Positions 10,901 to 18,528 of a stretch of DNA of 32,817 bases are shown here, in pieces. The translations under genes were made by a program, and so were the position numbers. The notes beneath the pieces were generated by a model, which was not told where the DNA came from, made no database searches, and saw only the letters and a program-made list of their open reading frames with translations. This stretch comes from Rhodovulum robiginosum (GTDB lineage: Bacteria > Pseudomonadota > Alphaproteobacteria > Rhodobacterales > Rhodobacteraceae), in the NCBI RefSeq assembly GCF_003944755.1, contig NZ_RWGU01000030.1, forward strand, positions 1 to 32,817. The letters run 5' to 3'. The number at the start of each line of letters is the position of its first letter. The first letter of the stretch is position 1.

Positions 10901-10929
10901 AAAAAAAGGGCGCGCCGGGTGGCGCGCCC
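10901..10929 (-). terminator. Rho-independent terminator of rpsT
   Basis: On the minus strand a perfect 9-bp GC stem (GGGCGCGCC / GGCGCGCCC, loop ACCC; + coordinates 10908-10929) is followed directly by seven Ts (10901-10907). It begins about 43 bp after the rpsT stop. This is the clearest intrinsic terminator in the window and isolates rpsT from dnaA. Confidence 0.92.
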
Positions 10930-10972
10930 TGTTGGAGGCGCGATCCGGGAAGGCCCCGGCGCGCGCGGAGTT

Positions 10973-11239
10973 TCAGGCTCCGATGGCCTTTACCCGGGCC
11001 GACAGGCGCGACAACTTGCGCGCGACCGTGTTCTTGTGCAGCACGCCCTTGGTGACTCCGCGCATCAGCTCGGGCTGGGCCTGGCGCAGGGCGACTGCGG
11101 CGGCGTCCTTGTCGCCGGAAGCGATGGCTTCCTCGACCTTGCGAAGGTAGGTGCGGATGCGCGAGCGACGCGCCTTGTTGATTGCGAAGCGGCGCTCGTT
11201 CTGGCGGGCGCGTTTCTTTGCCTGGGGCGAATTAGCCAT
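10973..11239 (-). CDS. rpsT: 30S ribosomal protein S20
   Basis: The 88-aa, strongly basic protein begins [17 protein letters not shown], the typical S20 start, and ends with [13 protein letters not shown]. It binds 16S rRNA in the body of the small subunit. The frame is open 42 bases upstream, but the ATG at 11239 gives the family N-terminus. A purine stretch GGGAAAG lies before it. It is followed by a strong intrinsic terminator and preceded by a 161-bp gap, so it is probably a single-gene unit. Confidence 0.97.
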   Translation of the reverse strand: MANSPQAKKRARQNERRFAINKARRSRIRTYLRKVEEAIASGDKDAAAVALRQAQPELMRGVTKGVLHKNTVARKLSRLSARVKAIGA

Positions 11240-11400
11240 GTGTCTTTCCCATTCCCGGGTCTGTTGTATCGTGAAGCGCAAAGAGACCCGGCCGGGTTTT
11301 CGACCACCGGCTGATTCCGGCCAAAGCGGGCCTCACGCGCATGTATAACGGCGCCCTATAGGGGATCGCGCCGCCAAAGGAAAGCCCCCAGTTGGAACGC
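11240..11400 (-). promoter_or_regulatory. rpsT upstream region with palindromes
   Basis: This 161-bp gap lies between the enoyl-CoA hydratase stop and rpsT. It contains the palindromes CCCTATAGGG (11354-11363) and ACCCGGCCGGGT (about 11287-11298). A minus-strand TATACA (11342-11347) could be a -10 box, although no good -35 is found 16-18 bp away. The rpsT promoter must be here or upstream; its exact position is uncertain. Confidence 0.35.
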
Positions 11401-12177
11401 TTACTTGTCGCGGAACTGCGGCTCGCGCTTTTCCAGAAAGGCCGACATGCCCTCGGACTGGTCCTCGGTGGCAAACAGCGCATGGAACATCCGGCGTTCG
11501 AACAGCAGCCCCTCGCGCAGGGTGGTCTCGTAGGACCGGTTGACCGATTCCTTGACCGCCATCACGGTGACCGCCGATTTCTCAGAGATCTTCTGGGCCG
11601 CGGCCATCGCCTCTTCCATCAGCTTCTTGGCCGGCACCACGCGGCTGACCAGCCCCGATCGCTCGGCCTCTTCGGCGGTCATGAAGCGGCCGGTCAGGTG
11701 CATGTCCATGCTCTTGGACTTGCCGACAAAGCGGGTCAGGCGCTGGGTGCCGCCGATGCCGGCGACGACGCCGAGGTTGATCTCGGGCTGGCCGAATTTC
11801 GCGGTATCCGCGGCGATGATGAAATCGCAGATCATCGCCAGCTCGCAGCCGCCGCCCAGCGCATAGCCCGACACCGCGGCGATAATCGGCTTGCGGCAGG
11901 CAAGCAGTGCCTCGGTCTCGCGCGCGAACATGTCCTCGGTAAACACCTCGACAAAGCTCTTTTCGCTCATCTCGCGGATATCGGCGCCCGCGGCGAAGGC
12001 TTTGTCCGATCCGGTCAGAATGATGCACCGGACCTTTTCGTTGGCATCCGCTTGCGCGACCGCGTCGGAAAGCTCGGCCAGCAACTCGGAATTCAGCGCG
12101 TTCAGCGCGTCGGGCCGGTTCAGCCGGATCAGCGCTACGTGGTCTTCGATCTCGACGATCAGCGTCTTGTAGGCCAT
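11401..12177 (-). CDS. Enoyl-CoA hydratase
   Basis: A crotonase-fold enzyme that adds water to trans-2-enoyl-CoA in beta-oxidation. The 258-aa length is standard. The oxyanion-hole region [10 protein letters not shown] (61-70) and the two catalytic glutamates, E112 in GGGCELAM and E132 in PEINLGV, are present with the 20-residue spacing of true hydratases. The C-terminal FEKREPQF-like tail ([12 protein letters not shown]) is also typical. It starts at the ATG at 12177 with AGGAG some 13 nt upstream and lies 62 bp downstream of mutM on the same strand. Its place next to rpsT/dnaA appears to be a Rhodobacterales arrangement, and no beta-oxidation partners are nearby. Confidence 0.93.
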   Translation of the reverse strand: MAYKTLIVEIEDHVALIRLNRPDALNALNSELLAELSDAVAQADANEKVRCIILTGSDKAFAAGADIREMSEKSFVEVFTEDMFARETEALLACRKPIIAAVSGYALGGGCELAMICDFIIAADTAKFGQPEINLGVVAGIGGTQRLTRFVGKSKSMDMHLTGRFMTAEEAERSGLVSRVVPAKKLMEEAMAAAQKISEKSAVTVMAVKESVNRSYETTLREGLLFERRMFHALFATEDQSEGMSAFLEKREPQFRDK

Positions 12178-12239
12178 GGCGAGGGCATACTCCTGTGGTT
12201 CGGACCCGAGTCCTTAGCAGCCTGCGACCAGCAATCAAG

Positions 12240-13091
12240 CTATCTTTGGCATCGCGGGCAGTAGAAGGTGGACCGGCCCGATTGCACGATGCGCCGGATG
12301 GCGCCGCCGCATCCGGGGCTGCGGCAGGGCGCGCCCTCGCGGCCATAGGCCCGGAAATCATGCTGAAAATAGCCCAGCTCGCCGCTGGCCTGACGATGGT
12401 CGCGCAAGCTGGAGCCGCCCGCCGCGATGGCCTCGGTCAGAACGTCGCGGATGACCGGCACCAGCCCCGCCACGCGCGGCGCCGCGATTCGCCCGGCCTT
12501 GCGCCGGGGCGATATGCCGGCGCGGTTCAGCGCCTCGCAGACATAGATGTTGCCCAGCCCCGCCACCACGCGCTGATCCAGCAGCGCGGCCTTGATCGGC
12601 GTCATCCGGCCCCTGAGGCGGGCCACCAGGTAGGCGTCGTTGAAGGCGTTGCCCAATGGCTCGGGCCCCAGATCGGCCAGCAGCCAGTGCGCCTCGGCCG
12701 CGGCGGTCGGCACCAGGTCCATCGCGCCGAAGCGGCGCGCATCGTTGAAGGTGACGCGCGCGCCGCCCGCCATGTCCAGGACCACGTGGTCATGTTTTTC
12801 CGGCGCGGGGTGATCGAAATGGAACGCCCCCGGCATCACCCCCGAGACCAGCATCCGCCCCGACATGCCCAGGTGGATAATCAGCGTCTCGCCCGTGTCG
12901 AGATCGGCCAGGATGTATTTCGACCGCCGGCGCAGACGCAGCACGCGCGCGCCCGTCAGCCGTGCGGCCATGTCCGGCGGGAAAGGCCAGCGCAGGTCAG
13001 GCCGGCGCACATCGGCGCGGGCGATCACCTGGCCCTCCATCGCGGGGGCCAGCCCCCGGCGCACGGTTTCGACCTCGGGAAGTTCGGGCAT
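12240..13091 (-). CDS. mutM: Formamidopyrimidine-DNA glycosylase
   Basis: Bifunctional base-excision repair enzyme that removes 8-oxoguanine and Fapy lesions and cuts the abasic site. The 283-aa product starts [14 protein letters not shown], with the catalytic Pro2 and Glu3. The helix-two-turn-helix region ([18 protein letters not shown]) is in the middle. A C-terminal zinc finger has cysteines in PCRSPGCGG and FYCPRCQR. The frame is open 84 bases upstream, but only the ATG at 13091 puts the catalytic proline at position 2. It diverges from ubiE across a 184-bp region. Confidence 0.97.
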   Translation of the reverse strand: MPELPEVETVRRGLAPAMEGQVIARADVRRPDLRWPFPPDMAARLTGARVLRLRRRSKYILADLDTGETLIIHLGMSGRMLVSGVMPGAFHFDHPAPEKHDHVVLDMAGGARVTFNDARRFGAMDLVPTAAAEAHWLLADLGPEPLGNAFNDAYLVARLRGRMTPIKAALLDQRVVAGLGNIYVCEALNRAGISPRRKAGRIAAPRVAGLVPVIRDVLTEAIAAGGSSLRDHRQASGELGYFQHDFRAYGREGAPCRSPGCGGAIRRIVQSGRSTFYCPRCQR

Positions 13092-13171
13092 CGGCGGCGC
13101 GGCCTCGGGTTTTGCATCGGCCCGCGTGGGCAAGCGAGCCACAGACATAGCCCCCACCCGGGGCCACCGCA

Positions 13172-13222
13172 ACAAACGGTGCCCGTGCCGGTTGCCCTAA
13201 CTGCGGCGTGATCACCGTTTGT
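13172..13222. promoter_or_regulatory. Perfect 10-bp inverted repeat between mutM and ubiE
   Basis: ACAAACGGTG (13172-13181) and its exact complement CACCGTTTGT (13213-13222) are separated by 31 bp in the divergent mutM/ubiE intergenic region. The second arm lies about 54 bp before the ubiE ATG, just upstream of TATATC (about 13242), a possible ubiE -10. The pair could be a two-site operator or form a long hairpin. No regulator is known from the sequence. Confidence 0.45.
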
Positions 13223-13275
13223 GTCTTTCGCCGCCACGCTATATCGACACATTGAGCAATTCAGGGCAGCCCTCG

Positions 13276-14022
13276 ATGACCGACCAGCAAACCACGCATT
13301 TCGGATTTCAGACCATCCGCGAAGACGAAAAGGCGGGCATGGTGCATGGCGTCTTTACCCGCGTCGCCTCGCGCTACGACCTGATGAACGACCTGATGTC
13401 GGGCGGCGTCCACCGCATCTGGAAAGACGCGATGATGGACTGGCTGGCACCGCGCCCGCACCAGCGCCTGCTCGATGTCGCGGGCGGCACCGGCGACATC
13501 GCCTTTCGCTTTCTCAAGCGCGCGCCGGGCGCCAGCGCCGTTGTCCTCGACATGACGGAATCGATGCTGGTCGAGGGGCGCAAGCGGGCCGACGCGGAAC
13601 GGATGGCCGACAGCCTGGAATGGGTTGTGGGCGACGCGATGGCGCTGCCCTTCGAGGACAATTCATTCGACGTGGCCACCAACGCCTTCGGCACCCGCAA
13701 CGTCACCCGCATCCAGGACTGGCTGAACGAGGCCTACCGCGTGCTGCGCCCCGGCGGGCGGCTGATGGTTCTCGAGTTCAGCCAACTGCCCAATTCGGCG
13801 ATGCAATGGGCCTATGACCGCTACTCCTTCAACGTGATCCCGGTGATGGGCCAGATCGTGGCGAACGACCGCGACAGCTATCAGTACCTGGTGGAATCGA
13901 TCCGCAAGTTTCCCGACCAGGACAGCTTTGCCGACATGATCCGCCAGGCGGGCTTTGAGCAGGTGAAGTACCGCAACCTGTCGATGGGCATCGCGGCGCT
14001 GCATTCGGGCTGGAAGATCTAG
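13276..14022 (+). CDS. ubiE: Ubiquinone/menaquinone biosynthesis C-methyltransferase
   Basis: SAM-dependent methyltransferase that adds the C-methyl group to the quinone ring precursor. The 248-aa protein has the family signature [17 protein letters not shown] (34-50), SAM motif [13 protein letters not shown] (66-77) and the later motif [18 protein letters not shown]. It ends at the typical [14 protein letters not shown]-like tail ([14 protein letters not shown]). The ATG at 13276 was chosen because it gives the usual start [11 protein letters not shown]; the frame is open 57 bases upstream. ubiB follows after one base, so they form an operon. Confidence 0.97.
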   Translation: MTDQQTTHFGFQTIREDEKAGMVHGVFTRVASRYDLMNDLMSGGVHRIWKDAMMDWLAPRPHQRLLDVAGGTGDIAFRFLKRAPGASAVVLDMTESMLVEGRKRADAERMADSLEWVVGDAMALPFEDNSFDVATNAFGTRNVTRIQDWLNEAYRVLRPGGRLMVLEFSQLPNSAMQWAYDRYSFNVIPVMGQIVANDRDSYQYLVESIRKFPDQDSFADMIRQAGFEQVKYRNLSMGIAALHSGWKI

Positions 14023-14023
14023 C

Positions 14024-15553
14024 ATGCGCGGGCCTCACAATATCTGGCGGCTGGTGCAGACACTGGCCACGATGGAGCGCACGGGCGCCAACCGCATGGT
14101 GCTGCAAGAGCTGGGTGCGCCTGCCAGCGTGCGCGCCGCCGCGCGCATCCTGGGCTGGCCGTTCAAATGGCTGGGCGAAAAGGGCGACCCTTCGCTGCCC
14201 CCCGCGACCCGGGCGATCACGGCGCTGGGCCCGGCCTATATCAAGTTCGGCCAGATCCTCTCGACCCGGCCCGACGTGGTGGGCGACGAGCTGGCCGTGC
14301 AGTTGCGCGTGCTGCAGGACAAGCTGGCACCGTTTCCCGTCGAGGTGGCCAAGCAAACGGTCGCCCAGGAGCTGGGCCGCCCGGCCGACACGCTGTTTTC
14401 GGAATTTTCCGAACCGATCGCGGCGGCCTCGATCGCGCAGGTGCACCAGGCGCGCGTCGCCGAGACCGGCGAACTGGTGGCCGTCAAGGTGCTGCGCCCG
14501 AATGTCGAGCGCAATTTCCGCCGCGACATCGACGCGTTCTATTTCGCGGCCTCCACGATCGAGCTTCTGGCCCCGTTTTCGCGCCGCCTGCGTCCAAGCG
14601 ACGTGATCGCCCATTTCGACGGGGTCGTCACGGGCGAGCTGGACCTGCGCATCGAGACATCGGCCGCCGCCGAATTCGCCGCCAATACCGAGAACGACCC
14701 CGGATTTGCCGTGCCCCGGATCATCTGGCCCCTGTCGGGCAAGCGTGTCCTGACGCTGGGCTGGTGCGAGGGCGTGCCGATCGGCGACAATGCCGCGCTG
14801 GATGCCGCCGGGCACGACCGCCGCGCCATCGGTGAGCGGGTGCTGGCGATGTTCCTGCGCCACGCGCTGCGCGACGGCTATTTCCACGCCGACATGCACC
14901 AGGGCAACATGAAGGTGGGCCCGAACGGCGACATCCTGGTTTTTGATTTCGGCATCATGGGGCGGATCGACGAATACACCCGCCGGGTCTATGCCGAGAT
15001 CCTCTACGGCTTTATCCGGCGCGACTATCGCCGGGTGGCCGAGGTGCATTTCGAGGCCGGCTATGTGCCCGCCGACCGCGATATCGACGAATTCGCCCAG
15101 GCGCTGCGCTCGGTGGGCGAACCGATCTTCGGGATGGATGCCAGCTACATCTCGATGGCCAAGCTTCTCGCCTATCTCTTCGAGGTGACAGAGCGGTTCG
15201 GCATGGCCACGCGGACCGAGTTGATCCTGCTGCAACGCACCATGGTGGTGGTCGAGGGCGTGTCGCGCTCGCTCAACCCTTCGATCAACATCTGGGAGGT
15301 CGCCCGGCCCATCGTCGAGGAATACATCAAGGAAAACATAGGCCCCAAGGCCGTGGTGCGCGACCTGGTGCGCACGGCGCGGGTGCTGTCGCGCTTTGGC
15401 CCGCGGCTGCCCGAGATGGCCGAGACGCTATTGATCCAGCAATCCAACCCCGACCCCGAGCCGCCGCGCCCGTCGCCGTTCAAGCCGGTCCTCTGGATGG
15501 GCATCGGCGGCGCGCTGGTCGGCGCGGGCATGGTGCTGGGCCTGTTGATCTAG
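14024..15553 (+). CDS. ubiB: Ubiquinone biosynthesis protein UbiB (atypical kinase)
   Basis: ADCK/ABC1-family ATPase required for ubiquinone biosynthesis at the membrane. The 509-aa protein shows the diagnostic KxGQ motif KFGQ (74-77), the Ala-rich loop AAAS (132-135) replacing a kinase glycine loop, Lys154, HADMHQGN (287-294) and DFG (307-309). The C-terminus ends in a hydrophobic segment, GIGGALVGAGMVLGLLI, a probable membrane anchor. It starts one base after the ubiE stop. Its TAG stop shares the CTAG palindrome with the convergent flgD stop. Confidence 0.96.
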   Translation: MRGPHNIWRLVQTLATMERTGANRMVLQELGAPASVRAAARILGWPFKWLGEKGDPSLPPATRAITALGPAYIKFGQILSTRPDVVGDELAVQLRVLQDKLAPFPVEVAKQTVAQELGRPADTLFSEFSEPIAAASIAQVHQARVAETGELVAVKVLRPNVERNFRRDIDAFYFAASTIELLAPFSRRLRPSDVIAHFDGVVTGELDLRIETSAAAEFAANTENDPGFAVPRIIWPLSGKRVLTLGWCEGVPIGDNAALDAAGHDRRAIGERVLAMFLRHALRDGYFHADMHQGNMKVGPNGDILVFDFGIMGRIDEYTRRVYAEILYGFIRRDYRRVAEVHFEAGYVPADRDIDEFAQALRSVGEPIFGMDASYISMAKLLAYLFEVTERFGMATRTELILLQRTMVVVEGVSRSLNPSINIWEVARPIVEEYIKENIGPKAVVRDLVRTARVLSRFGPRLPEMAETLLIQQSNPDPEPPRPSPFKPVLWMGIGGALVGAGMVLGLLI

Positions 15554-16221
15554 GGCTCGGGATCGCGCAGGCCGGTCACCGCGTCGCCGGCCACGCGCCC
15601 GCCGCCGGCAAAAAGCAGCACCGCCGCGCCGTCCTCGACCCGCACCTCCGCCACGCGCTGGTAGGTCTCGGCCCGCGCGCTGTCGATCAGCGCGCCGCTG
15701 CTGTCGTAGCCTTCCACGGAAAACCGGTAGGGCCCTTGCCCGAAGGGTGTGCCGTCCTCGTCCGTACCGGCCCAGGTGACGGTCTCGTCCGCGGGGTCGA
15801 TCGCCAGGCGCTGGCGTTCGGCGCCGGTCTCGTCGGCGACCACCAGCTCGGCCCGCGCCGCGCCGGAGGGCGCGCCGAGCTCGATGGTCAGCGGGGTCCC
15901 GTCGAATGGCGCGGGCGCGGCCGAACGCACCTCGCGCCCGACCCAGTCGCCATAGGCGGCCAGTGCGGACAGGCCCATCCCGCCGGCCATCGTCTCCAGC
16001 AGGCTGTTGGTGCGCAATTGCTGCTCGACCCCCGAAAAGGTGGCAAGCTGCACCGCGAATTCGGTCGACTTCATCGGGTCGAGCGGGTCCTGGTTGCGGA
16101 TCTGTGCGGTCAGCATCCGCAGGAAGGTTTCAAAGTCCGACGGAATCGTGGCTGTCAGGGCCGAACCGGCCGGCGTCGCGGCCGGGGCGGTTGCCATGGT
16201 GGTGTCGGCGGTGGCGTCCAT
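15550..16221 (-). CDS. flgD: Flagellar hook-capping protein FlgD
   Basis: The 223-aa protein carries the FlgD N-terminal domain (FETFLRMLTAQIRNQDPLDP, followed by EFAVQLATFSGVEQQ, about residues 30-70). It has a C-terminal FlgD Tudor/Ig-like part with VTWAGTDEDGTPFGQGPY. FlgD forms the scaffold at the hook tip on which FlgE subunits polymerise, and is discarded later. It lies 12 bp downstream of fliK on the same strand, consistent with the hook-length/hook-cap pairing. Its stop overlaps that of convergent ubiB. The start is the ATG at 16221. Confidence 0.93.
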   Translation of the reverse strand: MDATADTTMATAPAATPAGSALTATIPSDFETFLRMLTAQIRNQDPLDPMKSTEFAVQLATFSGVEQQLRTNSLLETMAGGMGLSALAAYGDWVGREVRSAAPAPFDGTPLTIELGAPSGAARAELVVADETGAERQRLAIDPADETVTWAGTDEDGTPFGQGPYRFSVEGYDSSGALIDSARAETYQRVAEVRVEDGAAVLLFAGGGRVAGDAVTGLRDPEP

Positions 16222-16233
16222 CGGTCTCTCCGG

Positions 16234-17646
16234 TCAGATTCGAATGTCGAGCCCCGTCCGCGCGGGCGGGGCGGCGGGGTCCGCGGCGCCGGGGCTGCCC
16301 GCGGCTTCTTCCTCGGCTCTCTCGGGCACGGGGCCGTCCGGGGGCGGGCGCGCGTCGTCCCCTTGCCCCGCGCCGAACTCGAAGCGGATCTCGCCATAGC
16401 CGAGGCCGCGCAGCTCGGCCCCCAGATGCTCGATATGGCGGCGCAACAGCGCGTCCGTCTCGGCGCGCTCGGCCTGGACGGTAACGGTCAGCCCGGTATC
16501 GGCGGGCGACAACGCGATGCGGACGCGGCCAAGTTCTTCGGGCCGAAGCTGCAACTCGACGCCGCCATCGCGGGCATGGCGCAGCGCCTCGACGATCTGA
16601 ACCTGGGGCGCCGCGGCGGGCCTGCGCGCCGTGGGAGGGGCGGTGCCATCGGGCGGGCCGCCCGGCGACGGAGCGGCCCGAGATGCCAGTGCGATCTCCG
16701 CCCGCGGGCCAGTCTCGGCCTCGGGCGCCAGTCCGGCCGCCTCGGGCGGCGCGGCGGCGGACCCCGCCGCGCCCGCAGAAATACCGACGGCATGGGACCC
16801 TGTCGCGCCGCTCTTGCCTGCCGGGCCAGCCCCTTCGGAGCGCGGATCTCCGCCGCCTGCGCGGCCCAACGGCGCGGCCACGCAGCCATCCGCCGAAGGT
16901 TTCGGCAGTCCATCGCAGGGCGCCGGCCCACGTCCGGCCGGGATGCGGCCGGCTTGCGTTTCGGGGGCCGACGGTCGGTCTGTCACGGCGGGGCCTGCCT
17001 GATGGCTGGCCGCGCCCCCCGGTGCTTGCCCCGGCCCCGATGGGCGTGGACGGAACGCGGCGTCGCCCAAGGCGCGGGTGGAAAGGGCGCCGGGTGCCGC
17101 CGCCATGGCGGGCAGGGCGGCAATGTCAGCCGCGGCGCCAACCGGCAGAGCGGCTGGCGCCGGCGAGGCGGGGCGAAATGGCCCGGATTTGGCCGTGTCA
17201 GTCTCTGTTTCACCCGGTTTTCCGGCGGCTTGGGGTGGGGCCGGATTGGGCCCGCCGGGGCCCGGCGACGGCGCTGTGGGCATCGGCACGGCCGGCCCGT
17301 TACCCGGCTGGGATGTCCGCGCGGATGGGAACCAGGCCGCCTTGCCCGCCGGCCCTGCCATATTGGCGGAATGCGCCACGGGCGCGGGCACGGCCAGCGC
17401 CATCGGCACGGCCGCATGGCCTGCGCCCTGGGGGCTTCCGGCCGCCTCGGTCTCGGGCGCTTCCAGGTCGGCGGCGGCGGCGGGGGACTCTGCCCCGCCG
17501 GCCACGGCCGCCTTTTCGACCGCAACGCCTGCCACGGCGCGGGCAAAAGCCGGCGCCGCAGACAGGGCGGGCGGCGGGGCGGGCGGCGCCGAAACGATCG
17601 GCGCGGTGCCCTGTCTGGGGGCGGATAGGGATGAGGCGACGGTCAT
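16234..17646 (-). CDS. fliK: Flagellar hook-length control protein FliK
   Basis: About 470 residues. The first 340 are a low-complexity Ala/Pro/Gly-rich region, as expected for the secreted molecular ruler. Roughly residues 350-440 form the conserved Flg_hook domain (IVEALRHARDGGVELQLRPE, then LGRVRIALSPADTG), which contacts FlhB to switch export specificity. The N-terminal start is inferred: the ATG at 17646 begins MTVASS. No clear ribosome binding site is seen, and the frame stays open upstream, but that part overlaps the divergent flgJ and chaperone genes. fliK and flgD form an operon. Confidence 0.85.
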   Translation of the reverse strand: MTVASSLSAPRQGTAPIVSAPPAPPPALSAAPAFARAVAGVAVEKAAVAGGAESPAAAADLEAPETEAAGSPQGAGHAAVPMALAVPAPVAHSANMAGPAGKAAWFPSARTSQPGNGPAVPMPTAPSPGPGGPNPAPPQAAGKPGETETDTAKSGPFRPASPAPAALPVGAAADIAALPAMAAAPGALSTRALGDAAFRPRPSGPGQAPGGAASHQAGPAVTDRPSAPETQAGRIPAGRGPAPCDGLPKPSADGCVAAPLGRAGGGDPRSEGAGPAGKSGATGSHAVGISAGAAGSAAAPPEAAGLAPEAETGPRAEIALASRAAPSPGGPPDGTAPPTARRPAAAPQVQIVEALRHARDGGVELQLRPEELGRVRIALSPADTGLTVTVQAERAETDALLRRHIEHLGAELRGLGYGEIRFEFGAGQGDDARPPPDGPVPERAEEEAAGSPGAADPAAPPARTGLDIRI

Positions 17647-17669
17647 GGGCCGATCATCCGGCACAGAGG

Positions 17670-17684
17670 TTACCGCTTCTTTAC
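17670..17684. promoter_or_regulatory. Degenerate CtrA-like motif between fliK and flgJ
   Basis: TTAC-N7-TTAC (6 of 8 matches to TTAA-N7-TTAA) lies in the 84-bp divergent gap between fliK and the rod-binding gene. On its own it is weak. It gains interest because similarly spaced motifs lie before fliC and flgB. Confidence 0.25.
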
Positions 17685-17730
17685 CCGCGCCGGTGCATAT
17701 CCGGGCCAGACCCCGCGCCAAGGAGACGCC

Positions 17731-17997
17731 ATGATCCAGCCCCCGCCCCCGACGACCCCGAACCAGACCGCCCTGCGCGGCGCGGCGCGCGCGCTCGAGG
17801 CGCAGGTCATCGCCGAGATGCTGAAAGCGGCCGGCCTCGGCCGGACGCCCGCGGCCTTTGGCGGCGGCACGGGCGAAGACCAGTTCGCCTCGTTCCTGCG
17901 CCAGTCCCAGGCCGAGGCCATGGCCGAGGCCGGCGGCTTCGGCCTGGCCGAACGGCTGTTCCACGCGCTCCACGGCCCGGCCGATGGAAAGCGCTGA
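17731..17997 (+). CDS. flgJ: Rod-binding protein, single-domain FlgJ (CheL)
   Basis: An 88-aa protein that matches only the N-terminal rod-binding domain of FlgJ: ALEAQVIAEMLKAAGLG (about 22-38) and FASFLRQSQAEAMAEAGGFG (about 52-71). It caps the growing rod. The muramidase domain that enterobacterial FlgJ carries is absent. In Rhodobacterales this activity is supplied by a separate transglycosylase, here probably the gene at 31834-32562. AAGGAGA precedes the ATG. Its end overlaps the next gene by 14 bp, in another frame. Confidence 0.88.
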   Translation: MIQPPPPTTPNQTALRGAARALEAQVIAEMLKAAGLGRTPAAFGGGTGEDQFASFLRQSQAEAMAEAGGFGLAERLFHALHGPADGKR

Positions 17998-18325
17998 CCC
18001 GCTGGACGCGCTGCACGCGCTGCTCGACGCGGAATACCGGCTGGTGCGCACAGGCGGCCTCGCGCGTGCCGCGGGGCTGGCCGAGGAAAAGCGCCGCCTG
18101 GCCGAGAGGCTGGCACAGATGCGCCCCGCGGGCGACCGGGTGGCCGCGCTGCGCGCCCGCGCGGAACGCAACGAGGCGATGCTGGCCGCGGCGCTCAGGG
18201 GGCAGGCGGCCGCGCGGCAACGGCTGGCCGCGCTGCGGCAGGCGGCGTCGCAGCTCGACACCTACGACCGGGACGGGCGCCCGCAGACGCTGGGCCGGGG
18301 GCCGGGGCTCTCGCGCCGGGCCTGA
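17984..18325 (+). CDS. FlgN-like flagellar export chaperone (putative)
   Basis: A 113-aa, charged, helical protein. The pattern DPLDALHALLDAEYRLVRTG followed by LAEEKRRLAERLAQM resembles the FlgN family, which chaperones the hook-filament junction proteins FlgK and FlgL. The ATG at 17984 lies inside the end of flgJ (14-bp overlap), so translation is probably coupled. Alternatively it is a generic coiled-coil flagellar protein. The assignment rests on the helical layout and on its position between flgJ and fliC. Confidence 0.6.
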   Translation: MESADPLDALHALLDAEYRLVRTGGLARAAGLAEEKRRLAERLAQMRPAGDRVAALRARAERNEAMLAAALRGQAAARQRLAALRQAASQLDTYDRDGRPQTLGRGPGLSRRA

Positions 18326-18364
18326 CGCCTTTTCATCGAATTGCGCGGGTCCGCCAAGCAGCCA

Positions 18365-18379
18365 TTAGCGCGCCGTTAA
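18365..18379. promoter_or_regulatory. CtrA-like motif upstream of the flagellin gene
   Basis: TTAG-N7-TTAA matches the CtrA consensus TTAA-N7-TTAA at 7 of 8 positions, in very GC-rich surroundings, 150 bp before the fliC ATG. It overlaps the -35 part of a possible sigma-28 promoter. Confidence 0.4.
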
Positions 18380-18402
18380 GACCCCGCCGGGATTGTCGGA
18401 TG
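18376..18402 (+). promoter_or_regulatory. Possible sigma-28-type promoter of fliC
   Basis: TTAAGACC (18376-18383), then 11 bp, then GTCGGATG (18395-18402). The layout follows the flagellar sigma-28 consensus TAAAGTTT-N11-GCCGATAA, with several mismatches. It would give a leader of about 120 nt. The TTAA is shared with the CtrA-like motif. Moderate to low confidence. Confidence 0.3.
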
Positions 18403-18421
18403 CGCACCGGGGGTCCGGTGG

Positions 18422-18519
18422 CGCGGGCCCCCGCGGGCGCACCGCAAAAGGTCAGAAGGCCGGAACCGCCGCGATGTGCGGCATCTCACGCCGGGCGCAA
18501 AGCGCCCTTTCCGAAAGGA
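18422..18519 (+). promoter_or_regulatory. Structured 5' leader of flagellin mRNA
   Basis: The region before fliC can form several hairpins: CGCGGG/CCCGCG near 18424-18437; GCCGC-GATGT-GCGGC (18468-18482); and GGGCGC-AAA-GCGCCC (18493-18507). An alternative, CCTTT-CCG-AAAGG (18506-18518), includes the ribosome binding site AAAGGA (18514-18519). The last two share bases 18506-18507 and exclude each other, so the leader could switch between open and closed ribosome-site states. In Caulobacter, FlbT acts on the flagellin leader, and flbT lies just downstream here. Confidence 0.45.
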
Positions 18520-18528
18520 CCGAGACAC

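Noticed and set aside
17647-18261. Extension of fliK upstream of 17646
   Set aside because: The open frame runs antisense through flgJ and the FlgN-like gene and has no FliK-like content.
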